Assembly: GCA_017506865.1 (NCBI GenBank)
Contig: JAFCMP010000049.1
Coordinates: 310,001 to 374,000, forward strand
Reading direction: 5' to 3'
From: Tribonema minus
Lineage: Eukaryota; Sar; Xanthophyceae; Tribonematales; Tribonemataceae
Length of the DNA stretch: 64,000 bases
A program made the position numbers and the translations under genes. Of the stretch, positions 48,301 through 60,300 are shown piece by piece; positions within the stretch are counted from its first letter, which is position 1; each line of letters starts with the position of its first letter. The notes below the pieces were generated by a model that was not told where the DNA came from, made no database searches, and worked only from the letters and a program-made list of their open reading frames with translations.

Positions 48301-51300
48301 GAGTGTCACGGGACCTTGGCACCTTTGAGGATTCAAAAGTCTGTCGAGACGATGATTAACGAGGGACAGTGAACACGTTATTATTCCTGCGTGTCCCTGA
48401 TGATGTATTTATGTCTTGCTCTTGTGTGTCGCTCACAATGTTTTCATGACTACGCCGCCTTGACTGTGCAGGCATGTGGTGCTGGCCTGTGGTGGGGGCA
48501 ACCTGTTCCACCTCGAGGTAAGCGCTTTTGTGCTAAAGTCCATGTGTCAATAGTGTCTTCAATATCCGTCAAGCACCGTAGTGGGTGGTGCACAATCAGT
48601 ATCGTTCATCAGCCTCAGTGAAGTTGAGAAGGATGCGCCTATTGCACGCAATCGTGTGGCACGAGCTTGTTTGCATGTTTGTATGTATGCGTTGTGTGCC
48701 TGCAACCAAGGTTGCAAGCAAAGCTTTACTGGCACAGAGTGCAAGACTACCCATCATTGACTATCACTGAGTGCGTACTGCGCACATGCAGATCCGATGT
48801 TTGAGTACTGCAGCATGTATAATAATAAGAGAGGCATGTGGCGTCGGCGATGTTTGCAGAGGGCATACATCCGTCTTGTGATAATTCTGTCCTTGAGCAT
48901 TTGGGCACTTGCGTTTGCAGCTACAGTTTGTTGATGTTGTGGACTCTATTGATCACTCTTGACACAAGTCATAGTATATGTGAGCCTGTATGGAACGTGG
49001 GCTGGCACGCAAGCTTGCGACTCCACATTTGCTACCCCCCTCTCACAATGTCCAAAGTTTGCTAGCACTTGAATGACAGAAAGGTCCTGTGGGCATTGTA
49101 TGCAGGTGTTGACAACCTTTACCCCCCCCGTATGGCCATACAGGATTGGTGCCATTTCCAGTTGTTGTAATTACGCCATGGAATTCACGACCATGTTGCG
49201 GCATTTCTCAAGTTGTCCATGTAACACATTTAACCAGGGCTCACTGGGGCATCTTCAACTCATTTGTGCAGGTGGACCCGGCTGCGCGCAGCCTTGCTCA
49301 GCGTGCAGCCGTGCAGCTGGAGCATGAGATAGCATGTCTCAGCCTCAACCCCCGGGCCAACACCGCGCCTGCCGAGGCAGCTGCCGAGCAGGCTCTGGGG
49401 GACGACATGGCAGTTGACGAGGGGGGCGGGGCTGCTGCGCGCCAGGTATGTAGGTATCTATATAAGCGTGCGGCTGTGGCACCAACACAAACATGCGCAT
49501 TTGTCCAAGTCGATGGGCGCCGCTGGGCTTGAGGGTATGGCTTCATGCGAGGGGGGGGGGGGGGCTGCTGCGCGGCAGGTATGTACGTATCTACGTGTGC
49601 GGGTTTGGTGCGGGGCACTTTTTTGCGTGTGTTAAAAGCTGATGCGTGCTGCTGGGCGTAAGGGTGTGACATGATGCATGGCAGTTGATGAAGGGGGCGG
49701 GGCTGCTGCGCGGCAGGTATGTAGGTATCCGACAGCGCAAAGCGCCACCACCATGCCAGAGGTGGACGACCAAGCAGACACAAGTCACGAGAGCATGTGT
49801 TGCTACGGATGAAGTGAATTGGGAACACGATGCAAACCCTGTCCGAGGTGGCGCGTCAGTGCTCACCAAGGACCCAACCTCAACATGCGCTGAGCTCTGC
49901 TCTGTCAGCATCTACATGCATATGCGTGGGCGGATGTGGGGCACTTTTTGCGTGTGTTGACAGTTGATGCGCGCTGCTGGCGTCAGGGTGTGACACAATA
50001 CGCTGGTGGTTATGCGTCGTGCTTACAAATATCTGATCATTGGGTCTTTGTGCGCTGTCCATTGTGTAGTGATGTGCACCATGGCAGTCGACAACACAGC
50101 AGGTGCCTATTGCAAATCTGTGTGTGTGCCTGCTCCTGGGTGGCAACATGCTTGCACATGTGTGTTTACTCCGGAACTTCAAAACATGTCCGCGATGTGA
50201 TCTATGGCAGTTGCTCAGCTCACACCATGTTGCTTTGCTTGTTCTCTTGACATGATTCATTGGCACTTGCAGCCCGGCAACCCTGCTCAGCTGGACCACA
50301 TGCTGGCAGTTGGGTAAGTCGAACCGCTAGAAGTATGCTATTAGTGAAAGCTTTGCTACAGGTTCTGTTGCATACTGGAACCAGTGTACGATGGCACATC
50401 AGTCAGTGTGCAGGGTGCTTCTTCGAACTAGCTCAGGAGACTGTGTAGGCCTATGATACAGAAACGGTTCTGACCTGCATTTGGGGGGCCTTGACTGCAG
50501 AACTTGAGCATCACAAGCAATAGCGGTCCCCAGCTGCCCTGCAGTACAGCACCAAAGTCAGGGTGATGCAGAGCACAAGTGCGCTGCAAAGCAACCATTC
50601 CTACTCTGGCATGAAAGACAACAGCGCACAAGCATGCTACCATGCACGTTCAATCACCCATGTTGCACGACAACACAGTGCGCTGGATACCGACATTGAC
50701 CATCTTTCAATGTTGACAAGCATGCTAATAAGATCTTGATGAGCAAGTTCTCTTCTTACCCATGTTACATGACAACACAGTGTGCTGGACACCGAGTTCA
50801 CTTTATTGATGCTGTCGTGTGTGTTGCCTGTCTGCGCTGCCCAATAGGCTGTGGACAGATCTGACTGTCAGGCTACTGAGCTTGACAGCGGATCTAAGCG
50901 AGCTGGCGCGTGTGTCACTGGGCGGCGACACACAGGCACGATCGGTGCTGCTGGTGACGCTTGGCACACAGCACACGCTGCTTGTGGGCCTCGGTGATGG
51001 GTGAGTTTTTAATAGTGCACTTTGTGAATCTAATTCTCTGATGAGCAGATGAATGCGCATTGTCAGTGCACAGTCAGTTTGACTGTGGCTGTCAGTGCAC
51101 AGTCAGTGTGACTGTGGTGGTTGGGTGAATAGAAGCCATATCGAGTCATTGTGCAGTCAATGCCCTCGTGTTGGTGCTTGCAGCGCAGCACACTCTGATT
51201 GTGGGCCTCGTCGATGATCGCCCCTCGCCCCTTGTCCATGTACCACAATGCAGACTGCAGTAGAGTGAAGCAAATGACTTCACAGCATGCGCTGCACACA

Positions 51301-54300
51301 CCTGCTGACACCCTTGAATACTCATTTACAGCCCGCAATAATCAATCATGGGCGTCAGAATGCTGGGCAGCTACCAATGCTTGGGTCATAAGTTTTTTAA
51401 CATGCCCAGATGACTGTCAGAACAGTCTTGTCAGTAGCATGGCAGCACATTGGTGCATAGAATAACGTGCAACCCTTCAACTGGCGCATCTTGCATAGCC
51501 ATAGCGCTGTATGCCTGTTCGGACAATGTTTCTCTCAATGTCATGCACACCCTGTCCGACTGCTGATGACTATGCGTTCTCATTTGTCGATTGCTTTGGC
51601 TGTCAGGCATGTGTACTCCTATCAAATGGAGGTGGCATTAACAGACGCGCCACCTGCGCTGCTGCCGCCCCGCAAGGCATCACTTGGCACACAGGCAAGC
51701 GTGTCCGACATTAGCTGGTTCAAATCGTGACAAGCATGTTTGCATGTTGTTTTGATATTCAGGTCAATCACAAGTGATATTGAAGTGTGTTGATGCAACT
51801 CTTTTTTTTAGGCTCGTCATTTGTACCTCATTAGCGGCGTGCCACAGCCTCATGGCTTGTCCTCCAAACTCCATTGATTGATGCACACGATGTCACGAAG
51901 CACCTTGCACGCTGTGAGAATCTTAGCACCTGTTGCAAGCCTCCTGTACTTCAGATCACATAATCTATGCAGAGTCAAAACACAAGCTCATCTCAAATCT
52001 CATGTGCTCTGTGCACTCACCAAAACACACGCCGCTTTTTGCTGCTGGCAGTGCCCCTTCCATGCTGAGATACATAGAAGTACATACCTTGCTGACGCCT
52101 ACCTACCCACTGTTGCGTGCACCTGCGGCATTTGAATAATATTGCGGTATGCACTGACATTGCACAAACCACAAACGGTGTGCGCGTGTACATCTGCAAA
52201 TGGGGTACCAGGCCTCACTGTGTTTGGACCTGCATCATCATATGCCATGATCAAATCGTTGCACGCATTTACATCGTGCGCAGGGGTCAGTACGTGTAGG
52301 TTCACATACTCAAAGGGGGTCTACCCTCCTGCCATGATCAAATCGTTGCACGCATTTGCATTGTGCGCAGGGGTCAGTACGTGTAGGTTCACATGCTTAA
52401 AGGGGATTCACCCTCCTAGCCAAGCTCATCATATATATATGTATTGTGTTCCCGCTGCCCTGCTGTCTGCAGCCCATCGGCCTGAACTGCTTTGTCAGCA
52501 ACGGCTCTGCGTGCGTGTTTGTCACGGGCGACCGGCCCACAGTCATGTACAGCCGTGCTGGCAAGGTGCTCTACTCCAGTGTCAACATCACCGAGGTACG
52601 TTAGCAAAGCGTGCGTGCACGCGTGGTGTACCTCAAACATCGTTAGCACCGTTGTGTTCCCTGAATCGGCATCCGAGGCAGGCTTTTTGGCATGGAATAT
52701 TGTGCTTACATGGTATTTGCTCTTCGTGTCAACTCCCATGTGCTCTTAGAGGCCAGGAGCTGACGACGCGATAGGCAATGGTTTGGCATTCGCTTAGTTT
52801 GCTCCAGTATTACTTGGGTATGCCCAGCATTTGAGAGCTGCTGTTTAAAATCTCAGGTGTGTCTTGTTGTTCAAAGCCAGGCAGGTCCTGTCCGACCCGT
52901 TGTACATTGTGAAAGCGTGCAGTGTACGAAGGCAGCAGCGGAGTCATTGCCTCCGCAGCGCAGGTACATAGCGCCTGTGACCGCGTTCACTACATCCACT
53001 GGCAGTGCCTGTGCAAGCCTTCTGCAGTCTTCAGCACACACGGAGTCAAGCATGATTGATCATTGCAGCAGCACCATGCACCATGCTCTGCACATCTGCC
53101 ATATTCAACGTCCTGATGATGATGATGTTTTGATCTCTTTACGCAGGTGAACTCCGTCTGCACTTTCCACTCGGAGCAGTTCCCTGAGTGCCTGGCTCTG
53201 GCCAACGAGGGCACGCTGACCATTGGCACCATTGATGGCATACAGAAGCTGCACATTAGGTGATGACCCTCCCCTTGCAGACCTATACTTGCATACCTAT
53301 ATTCTGAACTTGTGAACGTTTGAACTGTCATTTGTAATGCGTGTGGGCCTGTGCAGCATGCGGGTTATCCACCTCAGGGCTGTGCACTCGTAAAAATAAA
53401 ACCTCAACGTGCGAGGTATTGCATGCGTACATTCGTGCATGCAGATGCCGCAGCTTGGTTTTGTTGGTCAGTAGTCTGACGGCGGACCCAGCCACAACAC
53501 GCTTCAGCTTGCTCATACGAAGACTATCATTTGTAAAGCTTGTGGCCTGTGTAGCATGGGGGTCATCCACCTCAGGGCGGTACACATATGAAACTCAACT
53601 TGAGAGGTTTTGCATGACTGCTGTAGGTGCCTGCATAGTAGCTTACTGTGTAGCTTCATGTATTGAGATGCTGCAGCTCCAGGCTGTTGTTACCCTAGCC
53701 TTACCCCTGATCCGGCTACAACAGGCTTCAGCTTGCACATACAGTATGCGTAAAATGTCAATCAGTGATATTCATTTCTCTGACGAACCTTCTGTTGGTG
53801 TGTTTGTCACAATGTCATATTTGCAGGACGATCAAGCTGGGCGAACAGCCTCAGAAGATTGTGCACCACGAGGTACGCCATCAACACACACATGCAGTCA
53901 ATCACTGATGACTGCTCTTGCAGCGAGCTACCCACCTTTATCTGTCATGCCGCTTTGAGTTTGTTGTTGAGAGGCTGTCGTACAGCATAGTGGCAGCAGC
54001 ACTTACCAGCAGCAGATGATCAAAATCTACCAGCGGTGCCTTGGCATGTTCGGGTGGTGAATTGCATTGCGTGCAGTACTGACATCATGTGTAATTCTGA
54101 TCTGCAACAACTTCGTGTACACAGACATGCCACGTACGCGTAGACAGAGGCCAGGGTCCGCACCTGCTCTGTTGTACTTGAAGTTCAAGTACGTTGCATG
54201 GCGGTTGACTGGTGTTTGCGCTGCTGTGCACTGCCGCAGGGGGCGCGCCTGTTTGGCCTGCTGACGTGCCGAGAGGAGGAGGATGGAGATGAAGTTGGCT

Positions 54301-57300
54301 ACATGCGGTTTCTCGACGACACCACGTGAGCTAGTACATGCATCGCATATGGTTCGATCTGGATGTACCAACAAACTCAAAGTTGGTACAGACGACATCA
54401 TTATTACTTCACTTGGGAGAAGAATTCTACCACAGAAATATTGTACTAAGATACTTGAAGCAAGACGACCTCAGCAGACAGCATACATTGGCAGCTGGGA
54501 ATGCAAGTGTTTTGGGGCTCGCAGGGGACCATGATGAAATGCAACATATGGCCTTCATGGCTTGCTTAGGAATGTGTGATGAGCCTTCTGGGCGGCCAAA
54601 GCGCAGAAGGCATTGATATTTTGCTGTAGCTGAGATCCTTAGGCGTCGTGCTTTCAATCTGAAAGATTCTCCATTGATCTGCACGGTGTTCAAGTGGTTC
54701 ATTGCGCTTTGCTTGCACCGTTCCCTAACTGCTGCACGCCATGGTTTGTTATGTCGACTCTCAGGTTTGATGAGGTTCATCACCTCGCCCTGGACCCCTG
54801 TGAGATGGGCTGCAGCGCCACTGTCGTCAACTTCTCTGGCGTAGAGAAGGCACTGATCATTGTGGGCACTGCATATGTCAGAGCGGTGAGTGTTAGTGAG
54901 CGTGATGTACTTGTGTTTGGCTTATCAGCTGCAATGTGCGCATGCGGCTTTTGCATATGCGTTTGCACGTTGTCTGGTCAACCTTGTAGACACTACAGGC
55001 TCGGTTTATCTGTACGGTGTGCGGTCAAACCCTACAGGCATCACAAGGCTCCAGTCATACTTCGATAATTGGTGATGCACTCACAGGCGATGCTCTTACA
55101 AGTAATGCATTTACGAGTGATGCACTTCCAAGTGATACCTTTTCAGTGATGCGCTTGTCAGGTCAGGCACTGGGGTGGTTGTTGGCAGCACCATCCGGGA
55201 TGATTCATCCCTCATCGTGTGTCAGTCCCACCTTCCAGCCATGCTGCTATACTGCCATATCCTGAAAGGATAATTCAACATCTTCTTACATCTGTAATGT
55301 GCCTCTTGTCGCTTTGCACACAGGACGAGTATGAGCCATCGGCAGGGCGCCTGCTGGCATTCGGCGTTGAGGTAAGCCCACTAGTCATACCACAGCGTGT
55401 TGTACTTCAATGTTGGTGTGTCGTCCATTGTGTGCTGGTATTCGAAAGACGATCAGGAGCAGCATGCGCTGTGTTATCAAGGATGCCAGTCAGATGTGAC
55501 TCAGCTTACAGGTTGCTGTGCATGTGGATTCATCACATGTTGTCATTGGACAATCTGCCTGCGCAAAGAGCTGTGCAGTGAAACAACGGCATGTTGGAGG
55601 CACGGTCAGTATTTCTAATAAGCGCCTCTTGTGGAGTCATACTGCATGATGATTTTGCTAGAAGGAGTACATTCATTTTTGAGAATCAACATGAAGTTGC
55701 AAGCCCAATGACTACCTGGCCTGTCAGCAACTTCCTAAAGTTTATGAACGATACGTTCGTTTGTCGTGTAAACAGGGGGATGGAGCAGAGCGCACCGTCA
55801 CACTGCTCGCAGAAGCAAAGACGGATGGGGCAGTGTACGCACTGGAGCCCTTCCAAGGCGCACTGCTCGCGGGCGTCAATAGCGCTGTGCAGCTGTACAA
55901 GTGGCGTGAGCTGGTGAGACTGCACGCTTCTGCAGAGCTGCTGTTGAACTCCCGCGTTAATGTTAACGCCTGCCTGGCCTCCGACCCAAGTATCGGTGAA
56001 GTTTTACCGTGACGTTGTGCTGCAGCTCAGAAACAAATGAGGCGTTTATGAGTGTGGCATGTTGCACTTCAGTGGGCGGTACCGGGTGATATGAAGCCGT
56101 CTCACAAGTACGTGCTTTGACACCGCATGCTCCTTAGAATGACTGCTGACCTAGCCTTCTACAGCTTCTAGTAGCTAAATGCTTCTAAAAGTGACTTCAC
56201 AGGCCTGGCAGCTAGTTTGACATTACATACTTCGAAGTACTTTCTTTTGAAAAAAGCAAACTGTGTTTGGAGCTCATCATTTGTATGTGCTGACATTTGC
56301 TCTCCAGACTGTGCTGCTCTTGAGAGCTGTTGATAGTTGAGACATGCCAACTACAGTAGGCACTTGCATTGTGGGCCAAGCAGATTTAAATCGCTCGCGG
56401 TGACAAGTTTCAAGAGCCTGATATATCCAGCGAATCCACAACAGTGCTCTACACTTTGAACAGTGCTCTATACCTCAGTGAGCTGCGGTTTTGTGTTTTT
56501 AGACTCCGGCTTGCCTATCACGCCAATCTTTGCTCGCTTTCTCGCAGTGTGTCATGAATGGCTGCGGTCTGTCACCTCTGACTAAAGTGTATGTGGCCTC
56601 TGCCTTTGCTGCTAGCAGGGCCCTGGCCTGGTGGAGCTGGCTCTGGACACTGTCTATGCGGGCTTCATACTGGCCATGTACATGAAGACCAGGTACGCAC
56701 AGGCTGGTGCGGCCTGTACTGCAATTCTTTTTCCAGCATTTTTACTGAAAGTATTCCCAATTGGCATGGTGCACTGTTGTGATGATTGTGTTGAGCCGGT
56801 GCCTTTACCCATTGCCATTCAGCAAGCCGCGTTGGCTCGCAATGCCTGTCAGCCTTGGGCATAGGAGTGCCATGCATGCCACTACGCAGCTTGTGCCATT
56901 GACCAAAGACAGTCGCAGTGGCTCATTTATGTCACCCACATAGCCGACAGCAGTAAGCATTGCGTGCGGTGCCTTGGTCTTGGTCGCTCACTCACAATGG
57001 TCACACATGGTTTATGTGCAGGGGCAACCTGATTCTGGTGGGCGATCTGCTACGTTCCATGAGCCTCCTGCAACACAACGCTGACGAACGGAAGGTGAGT
57101 TTTGGTGTTTGACTCTTGCACAGGAGCTGAGCAGCTGCCAGCACTCCTGTTGACTAGCCCCCAGTTTCTTGTCATAGAGCCTAGCAGATGCTGCAGCACA
57201 TGCGCTGACAACAGTGTCACGCAACTGCTTACTACCATGCACCATTGCGAACAATGCTGTTGATGTGGTGGACTGACAGGCCATGTTCGTCATACTTGGT

Positions 57301-60300
57301 GCAAATTGATTGCATTGGAGATAGTTCATGGACGCAAGCCTGGCAAACTGCTTGCCTTGGCATGATCATGTTGCAGAGCTCAGGCTGAAGGCGCAGGTGG
57401 CAGCAACTAGGCTGACAGCGCGGCTGGGCACATGTCATGTGGACCAACAAACAGCGCGCTTCTGACAGTGTTTGTCTTGCCACACTGGGCCTCACCAAGT
57501 CTACCCGATGACATCATCGTGCTGCAGATCACGGAGGTTGCACGGGACTACAGCGCCAATTGGATGACAGCGGTGGAGGTGAGCACTGTCATCCTACACC
57601 ATACAGCTCAAAGTTCTACCTTGATGTTGAAGTTTGTGAGCAGGGCTGGTGCAGCTGGCCCAGTCAACACGTCAGCAGGCCTTTGTATGTAAATGTGGCT
57701 CCATGCTGCGCTGGTTTACAGGCATGTCCCCCTCTTGTGCCGGCAGGCAGACCTATGTTTTGCACCGGCGTGGACTGGAAGCATTGTGGCATTGCTTGTG
57801 GCCCAAGCTGTGTGGTATTTGCAATCACCTTATACTTTGCAAAACTTGACAACAACATCGTTTATTGACTCACTTGACAACAACATTGTTTATTGGTCCC
57901 CTTCTGGCTGCAGATCCTGGATGATGAAACATTCCTGGGAGCCGAGAACGACTCCAACCTGTTCACCGTCAAGCGGGTCAGTAACATATCACTTGGAGGT
58001 CAACACAGCATAATTAAAACTAGCTGCGTTTTGCTTTGACATCGCTGATAAGGCAACTTGGTATGCATGTGCGTCACGCTTGCTGGCCTGCTGTTGCATT
58101 GCTGTAGTCTAGGTATACGGAACCTCATTCACAAGTTTATACAATTTGCAATATTGTGACCTGTGCTTTCCTCCGTCTGTTCCTGGGCCTACAGAACACG
58201 GATGCGACCACTGAGGAGGTCAGAGCTCGCCTCGACTTGCAGGGGGAGTATCACTTGGGCGACTTTGTCAACGTCTTCGCAACGGGGTCACTCGTCATGC
58301 AGGTGAAGCAGCGCTGTGATGCCTGGTAGCTTGAATGTGTTTGCAACAGGGTCACTGGTCATGCAGGTAAAGCAGCGCTGTGATGCCTGGAAGCTTGAAT
58401 GTGTTCACAACAGGGTCATTGGTCATGCAGGTAAAGCAGCGCTGTGATGCCTGCAAGCTTGCTGATTGTTGGTGACCTGGCTGCTTCATGCCCAGAACAA
58501 TAGTGTGCTGCTTCATGGCCTAGGGGCTGGCAGTGGTCCTTGCCTACAGTATAAGCGATACCGTTCAGGCGATTGATCAGCAGCTCGCATAATCATACTT
58601 CTACTTGCATTTCTCACTGCTCTCGCGTCAGGTGCTGCGAGGCTGTCGAACCACACTGTCAACAACTTTTTTTCAGCACGCAGGACTCATCTGCAACTTT
58701 TCCAGAGAGCTCATTACACGCCTTATGAACCTCATGCACCCTTTGCACATGCCGTGTTTGCAGCCCGTTGATGCTGACAGGAAACGCAAGGAATTCGGCG
58801 TGGCGGGCGAGACGCGTCTCTATGGCGCTCTGAGCGGTGCTGTGGGCTGCATCATACCCATAACCAAGCAGGTGCGCATTGCTGTTTCGTGCATGGACAT
58901 CTTGCGCCAGCGCGATTGATCATAGGCTGTGAACTCGTTGCATCATACCCATCACCAAGCAGGTGCGCAGTGCTGCGTTGTGCATGGACATCTTGCGCCA
59001 GCGCGATTGATCATTGGCTGTGAAATCGTTGCATCATACCCATCACCAAGCAGGTGCGCATTGCTGCTTTGTGCATGGCCATCTTTCGCCAGCGCGAGTG
59101 ATCATTGGCTGAGAAACTGCTTGTATGGTGAACAAGTCAAGGTGCAAATTACATGTATGGTCCAGATGCTTGAGTGGTGGTATCCGAGGCTGGCCGTGTG
59201 TTGATCGATCAGGGTCAGTTGGGTACGCTCACTACAACGCTGCACATATTTGTATGCTGCCCTGGACAATGTTGTGGAGGGCACGCTCTTCTGGGGAGGG
59301 GCAACTTGGCATACTCTCTGCCACAGCCCAGGCTGAAACTCAGTGTAAGCGGTGTTGCGGGCTGCACCACTTTATGGCCTGTGCCTGACCAATACATACC
59401 TTTTGTCAAAGGACACCATGCCGCATTGCCACAGTGGAGTAAGATTTGTGCAAAGCTTTTCATATTACACTTGGACATTCTGCAGTAGCGGAATGGCCTT
59501 ATAGGGATGACTCGCGCCCATGAACAATGGTATAAATCACTACCTGCAGACGTTGGCTAAGGCATGAGACTGACATCCCGCCCCTTGTTGTGTTTCTTAG
59601 GCGCATGAGTTTTACAGCCGCCTGCAGCGTGCCATGACGCGTGTTGTCAATGGCATTGGAGGTCTCAGCCACAAGGAGTGGCGGGCATTCTGGTACGTTG
59701 TGTCCATTTGGTGACAGTTTGTTGCGCGCTTCTTGGCTTTGCTATCATGCTCATGCAACGCACTGGGGTTTACAGTAGCCCACTGCACGCTTGAGTGCTC
59801 ATTGAGCCACTTGCGGGGTACTGCATCGCATGACACGGGCATATTTTAGGCTCTTGCGTCGAGGCTGTGCAAGTCACCAGGATACTTGAAGGTCTCTTCA
59901 CCTGCAGTGCTGTCAGCAGTGCCTGAGGCCAAAAGGCCATGTTTGGCACTTGGAATTAGGCGGTTGTCTTCCTATCACAAGCGCTGACTGAGACGGTGTG
60001 AATCACTCTGAAAGATGTGTCAAGCCTTCTGCATGGGTCCCACAGGGGCGCTAGCCGCAGTGGGGCAGATACAACAATCGCTGGCCGTAAACATAAGAAA
60101 ATAGTTTCCTGCAGCTCATGCACGTACAGCTTTGTGTGAATGGTATGCGCAAAATCTGCTGAATCACATGCTGCTAGTAACGTGTTCGACTTCGGCAAAT
60201 CAAACACCTGACATTGTTCATGTAGAAGTAGTATGCCTGCGTCCCCCTGTGGTAGTGCACCAAATGTGTTATATTGCTATGGTGCGCCGTGGTTATGTGG

